A stretch of DNA of 64,000 bases from Clostridia bacterium. Lineage in GTDB: Bacteria > Bacillota > Clostridia > TANB77 > CAG-508. Location: assembly GCA_017625465.1 (NCBI GenBank), contig JAGAKS010000016.1:83034-147033 (forward strand), read 5' to 3'. The notes beneath the pieces were generated by a model that did no database searches, was not told the origin of the DNA, and saw only the letters and a program-made list of their open reading frames with translations. Shown one piece after another: positions 35,304-44,285 of this stretch (position 1 is the first letter of the stretch; every line of letters begins with the position of its first letter). Both the position numbers and the translations under genes were made by a program.

Positions 35304-36185
35304 TTAAAAATTTGGTACATATTTAGTTTCATCTTCTTCTATCTCTTGCATATACCCATTTTTCAAGCTTAATCTATAAAAATAATTTTCTATTTCTTTA
35401 TATTCTTCTTCACATAATTTTCTATTTACATCTTCTGTTTCGTTAGCTTTGTAACTTGGAAAATACTGTGCCATAACACTAACATAAGTATCTGTTCCTA
35501 AATTATCTCTAATCCATTTCAAAACTTTTTTACTATTTTGCAAATGATTTGGAAGAACTAAATGCCTAACTATCAAACCTTTTTGTATCATTCCATTATC
35601 ATCAAAAACAGGATTTCCAACTTGTCTTTTCATTTCCTTAATAGCATTTTTTGCAATTTCAAAATAATTATTCACATCAGACAAATTTTTTGAAAGTTCA
35701 TCATAAGCATATTTTAAATCTGGCAAATATACATCTATATAGCCATCAAGCATTTTTAAAGTTTCTAAACTTTCATAACCACTTGTATTATATACTATTG
35801 GAATATTTAAGCCTTTATTTTTAGCAATATCTAAAGCCTCTACAATCATTGGCACGTAAGCAAAAGCCGTTACTAAATTTATATTATGTGCACCCTCTTC
35901 TTGTAATTTTAAAAATTCATTTGCTAAGTCTTGTATTGTAATTTCATATCCTGAAAATTCTTGACTTATTTTATAGTTTTGACAAAATTTACAAGATAAA
36001 TTGCAACCTGTAAAAAACACAGTTCCAGAACCATTCTTTCCACTAATACATGGTTCTTCATAATAATGTAAATTACTAAGTGCTATTTTAATATTTTTTC
36101 CAGCTCTACATCTTCCAAGATGACCTTCGTTTCTATTTACTTTACACTCTCTTGGACATAGAGTACATTTTTCTAAAATTTGCAT
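35304..36185 (-). CDS. Radical SAM protein, PflA-like (AmmeMemoRadiSam-related)
   Basis: 293 residues. The N-terminal Cys motif CTLCPRECKVNR...GRCRAG is followed by the radical SAM cluster CNLSCKFC in FFTGCNLSCKFCQNYKIS (near residue 63), and a TIM-barrel core with NTSGYESLETLKMLDGYIDVYLPDLKY. It resembles pyruvate-formate-lyase-activating-enzyme relatives whose substrate is unknown. The ATG at 36185 has AAGGA upstream and overlaps the stop of the preceding FAD gene by 13 bases, so the two are coupled. Confidence 0.87.
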   Translation of the reverse strand: MQILEKCTLCPRECKVNRNEGHLGRCRAGKNIKIALSNLHYYEEPCISGKNGSGTVFFTGCNLSCKFCQNYKISQEFSGYEITIQDLANEFLKLQEEGAHNINLVTAFAYVPMIVEALDIAKNKGLNIPIVYNTSGYESLETLKMLDGYIDVYLPDLKYAYDELSKNLSDVNNYFEIAKNAIKEMKRQVGNPVFDDNGMIQKGLIVRHLVLPNHLQNSKKVLKWIRDNLGTDTYVSVMAQYFPSYKANETEDVNRKLCEEEYKEIENYFYRLSLKNGYMQEIEEDETKYVPNF

Positions 36186-37600
36186 TGTAAAATCCTTGCC
36201 ATTTGAACACCAGCGCATGATGCCATCATTAATCCTCTAGTCATTCCGCCGCCATCACCAATAGAATATAAACCTTTAACGCTACTTTCAAAATTATTAT
36301 CTATTATTACTTTATTGCTGTAAAATTTTATTTCTGGAGCATATAATAAATTATCTGGATCTGCAAAGCCTTCTACTACTTTGTCTAACTCTCTAATAAA
36401 TTGAAGTATATCTGTCATAGTTCTATAACCAATTGCAAAAGTAATATCTCCTGGCACTGCAGATTTTAAAGTTGGTACTACAGAATTTTCCTCTAAATCT
36501 TCTTCCCAAGTTCTCTTTCCTCTATAAATATCTCCAAGTCTTTGTACGATAACATTTCCCGCTCCAAGTTCATTTAAGTTTTTAGCAACGTTTCTACCAT
36601 ATTCAATAGGTTTTTTAAATGGATATGTAAAATTATGTGATACTAAAATTGCTAAATTAGTATTTGTACTTTTAATATCTTTATATGAATGCCCATTAAC
36701 TAATGCCATATCATTATCATAAACCTCTGAAGAAACAAATCCACTAGGATTTTGACAGAATGTTCTAACTTTATCTTTAAATGGAAATGGTCTTGCTATA
36801 AATTTTCCTTCATACATATATTTATTTATTTTTTCCATTACTTTATCGCTAAGTTCATAACGAACTCCAATATCTACTGTACCAGCTTTTGTTTGAATAT
36901 TATGTTTTTCACACATATTTGATAACCAGTTAGCACCTTTTCTACCAACAGCAGAAACTACATTGCTTGAATAAAATTCTTCTTTTTCACCAGTTTTGTT
37001 ATTAAATGTTACTACACCTTTAACACAATTATCTTCTATAATTAAATCTTCAACTGTTGTTTCAAATAAAAGATTTACACCATTTTCTTCTAAGTAAATT
37101 TCTATATTTTTATATAAGTCATGAGCTTTTTCTGTACCTAAATGTCTAATAGGTATATTAATTAAGTTTATGCCTTCTTTTTTTGCTTTATTATATATTT
37201 TCTCAATTTCTTCTTGATGCTCAACACCCTCTAAATGTTTATCGGCACCAAATTTTAAATATATTTCATCTGTATAGTCAATAAGTTTTTTTGTTTCTTC
37301 TACACCTATATATTTATGTAATTCTCCACCAATATGTATATCATCATCTTTAGGGTTATATAGTGAAAGTTTGCCATCTGAAAAAGCACCAGCGCCTGAA
37401 AAACCACTTGTAATATTACAATAAGGTTTGCACTTTACACATTTTCCAGTTTTACTAATTGGACACACTCTATTTTCAACTCTTTTACCTTGTTCAATAA
37501 GTAAAATGTTTTGCGCCTTATTTAATTTAATAAGCTCGTAAGCACAGAATATTCCACTAGGTCCCATACCTACAACAATTGCATCATAATTTTTACTCAT
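36173..37600 (-). CDS. NAD(P)/FAD-dependent oxidoreductase (uncharacterised FAD-dependent dehydrogenase)
   Basis: 475 residues. The dinucleotide motif VVGMGPSGIFCAYEL is at the start. CPISKTGKCVKCKPYC (near 46-61) is a Cys-rich segment, SGFSGAGAFSDGKLSLYNP marks the family, and YSIGDGGGMTRGLMMASCAGVQMA is the C-terminal FAD contact. It belongs with the large FAD-dependent dehydrogenases of unknown substrate. GAGG precedes ATG. It is coupled to the radical SAM gene. Confidence 0.85.
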   Translation of the reverse strand: MSKNYDAIVVGMGPSGIFCAYELIKLNKAQNILLIEQGKRVENRVCPISKTGKCVKCKPYCNITSGFSGAGAFSDGKLSLYNPKDDDIHIGGELHKYIGVEETKKLIDYTDEIYLKFGADKHLEGVEHQEEIEKIYNKAKKEGINLINIPIRHLGTEKAHDLYKNIEIYLEENGVNLLFETTVEDLIIEDNCVKGVVTFNNKTGEKEEFYSSNVVSAVGRKGANWLSNMCEKHNIQTKAGTVDIGVRYELSDKVMEKINKYMYEGKFIARPFPFKDKVRTFCQNPSGFVSSEVYDNDMALVNGHSYKDIKSTNTNLAILVSHNFTYPFKKPIEYGRNVAKNLNELGAGNVIVQRLGDIYRGKRTWEEDLEENSVVPTLKSAVPGDITFAIGYRTMTDILQFIRELDKVVEGFADPDNLLYAPEIKFYSNKVIIDNNFESSVKGLYSIGDGGGMTRGLMMASCAGVQMARILQCKF

Positions 37601-37689
37601 ATTTATTCCTCACTAAATAATTTTTTACATAGTCATTATATCTCATAAATAAAAAAAAGTCTAGTAGCTAAAAAGCAAATAAAACAAGA

Positions 37690-37717
37690 AAAACACCGTG
37701 GCCAGAGCCACGGTGCG
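37690..37717 (-). terminator. Terminator of the 113-aa unknown gene
   Basis: Nine-pair GC-rich stem CACCGTGGC/GCCACGGTG (37694-37702 with 37707-37715, loop CAGA), then TTTTTCTTGTTTT on the minus strand. Confidence 0.85.
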
Positions 37718-37748
37718 CATCGTAGATTTTAGTTCCTCCAGAGCAAAA

Positions 37749-38090
37749 TTATTCCAGATCAAAAATCAGCAAGTTTTCCTCTAACTTTCCAGAAAACTCC
37801 TTATAATTGAGCTGAACAATACTTACCCAAGCCGTTGGAGCCGTTAACTCAACCTGTACAGTATAAACCGTGTACACATCATACAGTCTAAAGCTCTTGA
37901 TAGGTCTTGGAGAAACTTGTCCATCCGTCTTTTTGTACGATTCATCAGGTCTTGAACCTACTTTTTTCATTTCCTCGTACAATCTGCCAGTAACCAAGAC
38001 CATTGTGCTTGAACCATTCTTAACTGAATTTAGCCGGTTAAATACCTCCAGCACATTGGAAACCTTTCTGAACTCTACATTTGCGTTCAT
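37749..38090 (-). CDS. Unrecognised 113-aa protein
   Basis: The ATG at 38090 is preceded by AAGGAGG, an excellent site; the in-frame codons before it have none. The protein is soluble, with SRPDESYKKTDGQVSPRP and VYTVYTVQVELTAPTAW segments and no motif I recognise. Base composition and codons are less A+T-rich than the neighbours, and it has its own GC-rich terminator, so transfer is possible. Confidence 0.7.
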   Translation of the reverse strand: MNANVEFRKVSNVLEVFNRLNSVKNGSSTMVLVTGRLYEEMKKVGSRPDESYKKTDGQVSPRPIKSFRLYDVYTVYTVQVELTAPTAWVSIVQLNYKEFSGKLEENLLIFDLE

Positions 38091-38145
38091 AATATCCCTC
38101 CTTAAGAGTGTTTTTTTACTCTTATAGTATAGCACATCTTTCCAT

Positions 38146-38535
38146 CTATTTCAATAATTCAAACACTTTTGCAACATTTTCCTTTGCTTCTTCATTAACT
38201 GCTGGTTCTAATTTATCATTTTTATATCTTGGAATTAAATGCATGTGATAATGCTTCACTTCTTGACCCAACTCATTATTTTGCATTCTTGTTAAACCTT
38301 CTGCAGCTAATTTTTCTTTAAATTTAGGATACAATTCTTTAATAACTTCATCAATTTCTCTTAAAAGTTCTGGCTCCATATCCATTAAATTAGTATAATG
38401 TTTTTTAGGAATAATTAAACTATGTCCCTTAGCTACTGGTCCTATATCCATAAAAACTTTTATATTATCATTTTCATAAATAGTATAACTTGGAATATCT
38501 CCTTTTACAATTTTACAAAAAATACAATCTTCCAT
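38146..38535 (-). CDS. HIT family nucleotide-binding protein (HinT-like)
   Basis: 129 residues. The N-terminal CIFCKIVKGDIPSY and the histidine triad HYHMHLIPRY are complete. HIT proteins hydrolyse nucleoside phosphoramidates and similar AMP derivatives. The ATG at 38535 has AAGGGAG upstream; the in-frame TTG at 38553 does not. Confidence 0.93.
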   Translation of the reverse strand: MEDCIFCKIVKGDIPSYTIYENDNIKVFMDIGPVAKGHSLIIPKKHYTNLMDMEPELLREIDEVIKELYPKFKEKLAAEGLTRMQNNELGQEVKHYHMHLIPRYKNDKLEPAVNEEAKENVAKVFELLK

Positions 38536-38662
38536 TATTATATCTCCCTTCAATAATTTTAAATTATTTATATCATATTATTCTATATAATTCAAATGCT
38601 TAGTTGACTTTTTTTAGTATATAATATTTAATATATTCATATTCTAACTTAAGGAGGATTTT

Positions 38663-40063
38663 ATGTTTAAAGAATTTGTCAATAAAAATAAAGATATTAT
38701 TATAGATACTGTATCAAATCTTATAAAATTTAATAGTGTCTCTATTGAAACTGCTGATACATCAATGCCATTTGGAAAAGAATGTAAAGAGGCACTAGAA
38801 TACACACTTAATTTAGCTGAGAATATGGGATTTAGAACTAAAAACATTGATGGTTATTGTGGCTATGTTGAATTTGGTGAAGGTGATGAATTAGTTGGAA
38901 TAATTGGACACTTAGATGTTGTGCCAGCTGACATTAAAGATGGCTGGACTTCTTCTCCTTTTGAAGCTACAATAAGAGATAACAAACTTTATGGTCGAGG
39001 TTCAATTGATGATAAAGGTCCAGTTGTTAGTGCACTATATGCCATGAAAGCAGTAGCTGAAAATTGCAAAATTAATAAAAGAGTTAGACTTATTTTAGGC
39101 TTAAACGAAGAAAAAGCTTGGAAATGCATAGAAAGATATAAACAAACCGAAGAAATTCCTACTATTGCTTTTTCACCAGATGCTAATTTTCCAGCTATCT
39201 ATGCTGAAAAAGGTATTTTATCTATTTCCTTAAAAAATGATTTTTCTTTAGATAATTTTGAAATTATAGAAACAGATTGTAAAAACAATGCTATAAATGT
39301 TGTTCCAAAATATGCGTCTATCACACTAAAATATACTGGAAATAACACAATGCCTAAATTTCAAGAAAGTGAAAACATAGTTATAGAAAACTTAGATAAT
39401 TCTACAATAAAAATTGTTTCAACAGGAATTGCAAGCCATGCTGCTCACCCTGAACTTGGTAAAAATGCTATTTACAACTTAGTAAACTATTTACTTAAAT
39501 ATTTTAAAAACGAATATTTACAAACATTGCTACACTTAGGTATTTTTGAAATTGAGAGTCCAGAATTTTTATCTAGAAAAGATATTGGCTATGCCACAGA
39601 ATTTGAAGAAACCTCTGTTATACAAGATGAAAGTGGAATACTTACATCAAATATTGCAAGCTTTGATTATGAAAATGGAAAACTTACAATAAAAATTAAT
39701 CTTCGTGTGCCTGTAAAAACAAAATTAGATGATATTATTTTACAGTACAAAAGATTAGCTAATATTTTTGAAGACGTAGAAGTTATAGCTTTTTCAAGAC
39801 AAGAACCTTTATATATTGAAAAAGACAGTTTTTTAGTTACTAAATTAGTTGATATTTTTAACAAAGCTACTTGTTCAAAAAGAGAACCAATTGCTATTGG
39901 TGGTGGAACTTATGCAAGAGCCTTTCCAAATTGTATAGCTTATGGTCCAACAATGCCAAATAAACAAGATATGTGTCATCAAGTAGACGAATATATTGAA
40001 TTAGACTCACTTTTCTTATCAACAGAAATATATGCAGAAGCAATTTATGAACTTGCTAAATAG
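38663..40063 (+). CDS. M20 family dipeptidase (PepV / Sapep-like)
   Basis: 466 residues. Zinc and catalytic residues lie in GHLDVVPADIKDGWTSSPFEA (His and Asp), the conserved GRGSIDDKGPVV, the Glu pair in LNEEKAWKC, and SPDANFPAIYAEKG. The C-terminal GGGTYARAFPNCIAYGP completes the family pattern. It cleaves short peptides in the cytosol. TAAGGAGG precedes the ATG. It is a single-gene plus-strand unit that meets hisS at a shared terminator. Confidence 0.9.
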   Translation: MFKEFVNKNKDIIIDTVSNLIKFNSVSIETADTSMPFGKECKEALEYTLNLAENMGFRTKNIDGYCGYVEFGEGDELVGIIGHLDVVPADIKDGWTSSPFEATIRDNKLYGRGSIDDKGPVVSALYAMKAVAENCKINKRVRLILGLNEEKAWKCIERYKQTEEIPTIAFSPDANFPAIYAEKGILSISLKNDFSLDNFEIIETDCKNNAINVVPKYASITLKYTGNNTMPKFQESENIVIENLDNSTIKIVSTGIASHAAHPELGKNAIYNLVNYLLKYFKNEYLQTLLHLGIFEIESPEFLSRKDIGYATEFEETSVIQDESGILTSNIASFDYENGKLTIKINLRVPVKTKLDDIILQYKRLANIFEDVEVIAFSRQEPLYIEKDSFLVTKLVDIFNKATCSKREPIAIGGGTYARAFPNCIAYGPTMPNKQDMCHQVDEYIELDSLFLSTEIYAEAIYELAK

Positions 40064-40077
40064 ATTTTAGAATAATA

Positions 40078-40122
40078 AAAAAGCCAGAATTGTTAAACAT
40101 TATTTAATAATTCTGGTTTTTT
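40078..40122. terminator. Bidirectional terminator between the dipeptidase and hisS
   Basis: CCAGAATT/AATTCTGG (40084-40091 with 40109-40116) with extra inner pairs, A-run before and T-run after. Confidence 0.8.
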
Positions 40123-40137
40123 ATATAAATACTTTAA

Positions 40138-41397
40138 TTAGTTATTTTTTAAAATTTCTATAATTGCATCAGTATCAAGCGCACTTTCTGTTTCAACACC
40201 TGTTGACATATTTTTTACTTTAACTGTTCCAGACTCTAATTCGTTTTCACCAATTACAATTACATTTTTGCAATTTAATTTGTCGGCATACTTAAATTGT
40301 GCTTTGAAACTTCTTTCCATTATATCTTTTTCAACATAAAATCCTGCTTTTCTTAAAGTTTCAGCAACTTCAATCGCTTTTATATTTTCCTTTTCTCCAC
40401 AAGAAACTATGTATAAGTCTGGTACATTTTCTTTAACTTCTTCATTATTTGTTGCTTCAAATAATTCCATAACTCTTTCAACACCTGTTGCAAATCCAAC
40501 TGCTGGAGTAGGAGCACCACCAAATTCTTCAACTAATCCATCATATCTTCCACCACCTAGAGCTGTAAGTCCTGTTTTTTCATCAACAAATTCAAACACT
40601 GTTTTTGTATAATAATCTAATCCTCTAACAATAGAACTATCAATTTCAAAATCAACATTTGCAGCTTTTAAAGCTGTCTTAACATTTTCAAAGTGTTCTT
40701 TACACTCCTCGCACAAGTAATCTATCATCATTGGAGCACCAACATTTAATTCTTTACATCTTTTTTCTTTGCAATCAAGAATTCTCATTGGATTTTTTTC
40801 AAATCTTGTTTTACAAGTATCACAATAACTATCTAAATTTTTTCCAATAAATTCTCTTAATTTCTTTTGATATTCTCCTCTACATTTTGGGCAACCAATA
40901 CTATTTATATTCAATTTTATATTTGGAATATTTAATGCATCAAATAAACTTTTTGCCATTAAAATTGTATCTACATCTGCTAAATAGCTACTAGAACCAA
41001 TAAGTTCTGCTCCTATTTGGTGAAATTCTCTAAGTCTTCCTTTTTGAACATTTTCATATCTGTACATACTCATATTGTAATATAATTTTATTGGACTTGG
41101 TTTGCTTGACATACCATTTTCTAAATACGCTCTTACTGCTCCTGCAGTTCCTTCTGGTCTTAGAGTTATACTTCTTCCACCTTTATCATCAAAAGTGTAC
41201 ATTTCTTTTTGTACAACATCTGTTGTTTCTCCAACACCTCTTTGAAATAATTCTGTATATTCAAAAACTGGAACTCTAATTTCTTTAAATCCATAATTTT
41301 CTAAAACTTTTGCAAGTTTTCTTTCAACGTATTGCCATTTATAACTTTCATCAGGTAACAAATCTCTTGTCCCCTTTGGTTTTTGTATCATTTCCAT
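40138..41397 (-). CDS. hisS: Histidyl-tRNA synthetase
   Basis: 419 residues. Class II motifs: GTRDLLPDE at the start, motif 2 LRPEGTAGAVRAYLE with FYRYE-like MYRYENVQKGRLREFHQ, the histidine motif VRGLDYYTKTVFEF, and motif 3 GVGFATGVERVMEL. A zinc-like CPKC...CDTC...CEEC Cys-rich insertion lies near 180-235. The anticodon-binding domain is C-terminal. It is coupled to the MBL gene (24-base gap). Confidence 0.97.
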   Translation of the reverse strand: MEMIQKPKGTRDLLPDESYKWQYVERKLAKVLENYGFKEIRVPVFEYTELFQRGVGETTDVVQKEMYTFDDKGGRSITLRPEGTAGAVRAYLENGMSSKPSPIKLYYNMSMYRYENVQKGRLREFHQIGAELIGSSSYLADVDTILMAKSLFDALNIPNIKLNINSIGCPKCRGEYQKKLREFIGKNLDSYCDTCKTRFEKNPMRILDCKEKRCKELNVGAPMMIDYLCEECKEHFENVKTALKAANVDFEIDSSIVRGLDYYTKTVFEFVDEKTGLTALGGGRYDGLVEEFGGAPTPAVGFATGVERVMELFEATNNEEVKENVPDLYIVSCGEKENIKAIEVAETLRKAGFYVEKDIMERSFKAQFKYADKLNCKNVIVIGENELESGTVKVKNMSTGVETESALDTDAIIEILKNN

Positions 41398-41420
41398 AAC
41401 TATTATCCTTTCAATTTAAA

Positions 41421-42068
41421 CTAAAAATCTTTTGCCTTTAATTCAATATATATATTTCTTTCATCTTGAATCATAGTAGTTTTTCCATGACCTGGATATA
41501 CTATAGTTTCATCTGGAAGTGTCATAAGTCTATTGGTAATAGAATCCATAATTTCTACAAAATTTCCAGTAGGCAAATCTGTTCTACCCCAAGTACCTGA
41601 AAACATTGTATCTCCAGAAAAAACTAGTCTTTCTTTTTCACAATATAGTGATAAGCCACCTTTTGTATGTCCTGGTGTACTTAATACTTTAAACTCTAAA
41701 TCTCCAACATGAATTAAGTCATTATCATCTACCCTAGAATCAGCTTCAAGTTCTGGATTTTGCATATTTATATAATACGCTAAACTTATTTCTTCATTAT
41801 ACAAACCTTCACTATCAGCTCTACTTACTAGAATTTTTCCACCTTTTAATTCTTTTAATTTACTTATACCGCCGATATGGTCGGCGTGGCAGTGAGTAAG
41901 AAAAATATATTTTAGTTTAGCATTTAATATATCTAAAGCTTCAGCTATTTTTTCAGGTTCGCCACCTGGATCAACAACCATAGCTTCTTTGCTCACTTCA
42001 TCACATACAACATAACAGTTTGTAAGTAAATCTTGTGTTGTTTTTACTTGTAATCTTTTTAATATCAT
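41421..42068 (-). CDS. MBL-fold metallo-hydrolase (glyoxalase II-like)
   Basis: 215 residues. The metal motif is THCHADHIGG, then the VFSGDTMF and YPGHG metal ligands. It probably hydrolyses thioesters or a related bond. It starts 5 bases after the stop of the (p)ppGpp synthetase gene, with GAGGG in that stop region. Confidence 0.92.
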   Translation of the reverse strand: MILKRLQVKTTQDLLTNCYVVCDEVSKEAMVVDPGGEPEKIAEALDILNAKLKYIFLTHCHADHIGGISKLKELKGGKILVSRADSEGLYNEEISLAYYINMQNPELEADSRVDDNDLIHVGDLEFKVLSTPGHTKGGLSLYCEKERLVFSGDTMFSGTWGRTDLPTGNFVEIMDSITNRLMTLPDETIVYPGHGKTTMIQDERNIYIELKAKDF

Positions 42069-42073
42069 TTGTA

Positions 42074-44272
42074 CTACCCTCTTTTTCTATTAACTTCGTA
42101 TACGCTTTCTACGTTTCTAAATTGGTTAACTAACCTATTAAGTTCAGAAATATTTTCAACTTCCACCATAACATTTATTATTGCAATATTGGTTTTTGTT
42201 GTTCTAGTATTTACACCCATAAGTTTTGCTTTTGAATTATCTAATTGCTTAATAATATCTCTTAAAAGTCCTGATCTATCATTTGCCAAAATCTCTATTT
42301 CTACACTATATGAGCCTTTAATATCATCATACCAATATACATCTATCATTCTATTTTCTTCTGAAAATAAATCATTTATATTTGAACAATCAGTACGATG
42401 GACTGAAACGCCTCTTCCCTTAGTAATATATCCTATAATCTCATCTCCTGGAAGTGGATTACAGCATTTAGAAAGTTTTACTAAACAATTATCTATTCCT
42501 TTAACTACAACACCTGTTTTTGATGGTTTTACTCTAACAGGTTTTGTATTAGCAAGTTCTTCAATTTTCTTGTCTAAATCCTCTTCTTCATGTTCTTTTC
42601 TGTATTCATCTAATAATTTAGCAACTACTTTGTTAACTGATAAAGCTCCAAATCCAACACTAGCATACATATCATCCAAATTGTTGAATTTATATCTTTC
42701 CTTAGCAACTTCAAGCCATTCATCTCTCATAAGTTCATTATATTTCATGCCAAGTTTTTTAATTTCTCTATCAATTATATCTTTACCTTTTTCAATATTA
42801 TCAGCTCTTTCAGCTTTTTTATACCATTGATTTATTCTACTTTTAGCACTTGAACTCTTTACAAATTTTAGCCAATCACGACTTGGTCCTTTTGATTGGT
42901 CTGAAGTAATTATATCAACAATATCACCACTTTCAAGAGGTGTAATGATTGGCATCATTTTATTGTTTATTTTACAACCTACCATTTTATGACCGACTTG
43001 TTCGTGAATACTATAAGCAAAATCTATTGGTGTAGAACCTGCTGGTAACACTTTAATTGAACCTTTTGGAGTAAATACATAAACTTCATCTTCAAACAAT
43101 TCAGTTTTTAAAATATTTAAAAACTCATCTGGTGTTTCTGTATTTTTTTGCCACTCCAAAGTTTCTCTAAGCCAAGCAAGCTTATCATCTGTAACTACTA
43201 TAGATTCTTTCTTTCCCTTATTGCTTGCTTCTTTATATGCCCAATGTGCTGCGATACCAAATTCAGCAGTTCTATGCATCTCCCATGTACGAATTTGTAC
43301 TTCAAATGGTGTTCCTTTTGTACCAAGCAATGTTGTATGTATAGACTGATACATATTCTTTTTAGGAACAGCTATATAATCTTTGAATCTACCTGGCATT
43401 GGTGTATAATTTTCATGTACAACTCCAAGCACAGCATAACAATCTTTTACGGATTTTACTAAAATTCTAAGAGCAAATAAATCATAAATTTGGTCTAAGT
43501 CTTTTTTATCTCTTTGCATTTTTCTATAAATGCTATAAATATGTTTTGCTCTACCTGTAACTTCTGCTTCTATGCCTTCTTCTTTTAACTTTTCTTCAAT
43601 ATTCTCTTTTATTTGATTTATAAATTCTAATCTTTCTTCTCTTTTTTTATCAAGACCTACAACTATTTCATGATATTCTTCTGGGTATAGATATTTAAAG
43701 CTTAAATCTTCTAATTCCCATTTTAAAGAATAGATACCTAACCTATTTGCAAGTGGTGCATATAGTTCAGCAGTTTCTTTTGCATTAGCGATTTGTCTTT
43801 CTCTTTTTAAATATTTAAGAGTTCTCATATTATGTAATCTATCAGCTAATTTAATAAGAATTACTCTTATATCTTTACCCATTGCTAAAAACATTTTTCT
43901 ATAATTATCAACTTGTTGTTCTTGTACAGTTTCATAACGTAGTTTACTAAGTTTTGTAACACCTGCAACCATTTCTGCAATTGACGTTCCAAAGTCTTTA
44001 ACTAAATCTTCATGAGTTTTGGGTGTATCTTCAACAACATCATGCAAAAGAGCTGCACAAATTGTTTCATCATCCATTTCTAGTTCAGATAGAATGTATG
44101 CAACATTAACAGGGTGTATCATATATGGTTCACCAGACATTCGAAGTTGATTTCCATGATTTTCTACAGCATAATTGTACGCTCTCATAATAAGGTCTGT
44201 ATTTGAATTTGGATTATTTTGTTTTTGTCTTTCTATTACATCTTCTATTGTCATTATTTTTTCTTCACTCAT
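42074..44272 (-). CDS. Bifunctional (p)ppGpp synthetase / hydrolase (RelA/SpoT homologue)
   Basis: 732 residues, normal Rel length. The hydrolase HD site is in CAALLHDVVEDT and LIKLADRLHNMRT, so hydrolysis should be active. The synthetase region has RAKHIYSIYRKM and YDLFALRILV. A TGS domain (VFTPKGSIKVLPAGSTPIDFAY), the Cys-containing CCNPLPGDEIIGY and a C-terminal ACT domain follow. It is the main stringent-response enzyme. GGGGG precedes the ATG. It lies in a recJ-rel-MBL-hisS operon. Confidence 0.96.
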   Translation of the reverse strand: MSEEKIMTIEDVIERQKQNNPNSNTDLIMRAYNYAVENHGNQLRMSGEPYMIHPVNVAYILSELEMDDETICAALLHDVVEDTPKTHEDLVKDFGTSIAEMVAGVTKLSKLRYETVQEQQVDNYRKMFLAMGKDIRVILIKLADRLHNMRTLKYLKRERQIANAKETAELYAPLANRLGIYSLKWELEDLSFKYLYPEEYHEIVVGLDKKREERLEFINQIKENIEEKLKEEGIEAEVTGRAKHIYSIYRKMQRDKKDLDQIYDLFALRILVKSVKDCYAVLGVVHENYTPMPGRFKDYIAVPKKNMYQSIHTTLLGTKGTPFEVQIRTWEMHRTAEFGIAAHWAYKEASNKGKKESIVVTDDKLAWLRETLEWQKNTETPDEFLNILKTELFEDEVYVFTPKGSIKVLPAGSTPIDFAYSIHEQVGHKMVGCKINNKMMPIITPLESGDIVDIITSDQSKGPSRDWLKFVKSSSAKSRINQWYKKAERADNIEKGKDIIDREIKKLGMKYNELMRDEWLEVAKERYKFNNLDDMYASVGFGALSVNKVVAKLLDEYRKEHEEEDLDKKIEELANTKPVRVKPSKTGVVVKGIDNCLVKLSKCCNPLPGDEIIGYITKGRGVSVHRTDCSNINDLFSEENRMIDVYWYDDIKGSYSVEIEILANDRSGLLRDIIKQLDNSKAKLMGVNTRTTKTNIAIINVMVEVENISELNRLVNQFRNVESVYEVNRKRG

Positions 44273-44285
44273 AATTTTCCCCCGT

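Noticed and set aside
42069-42830. A 253-codon plus-strand frame opposite the (p)ppGpp synthetase gene
   Set aside because: It lies wholly within a well-conserved enzyme gene and shows Ser/Leu-rich, antisense-type composition, with no ribosome site.
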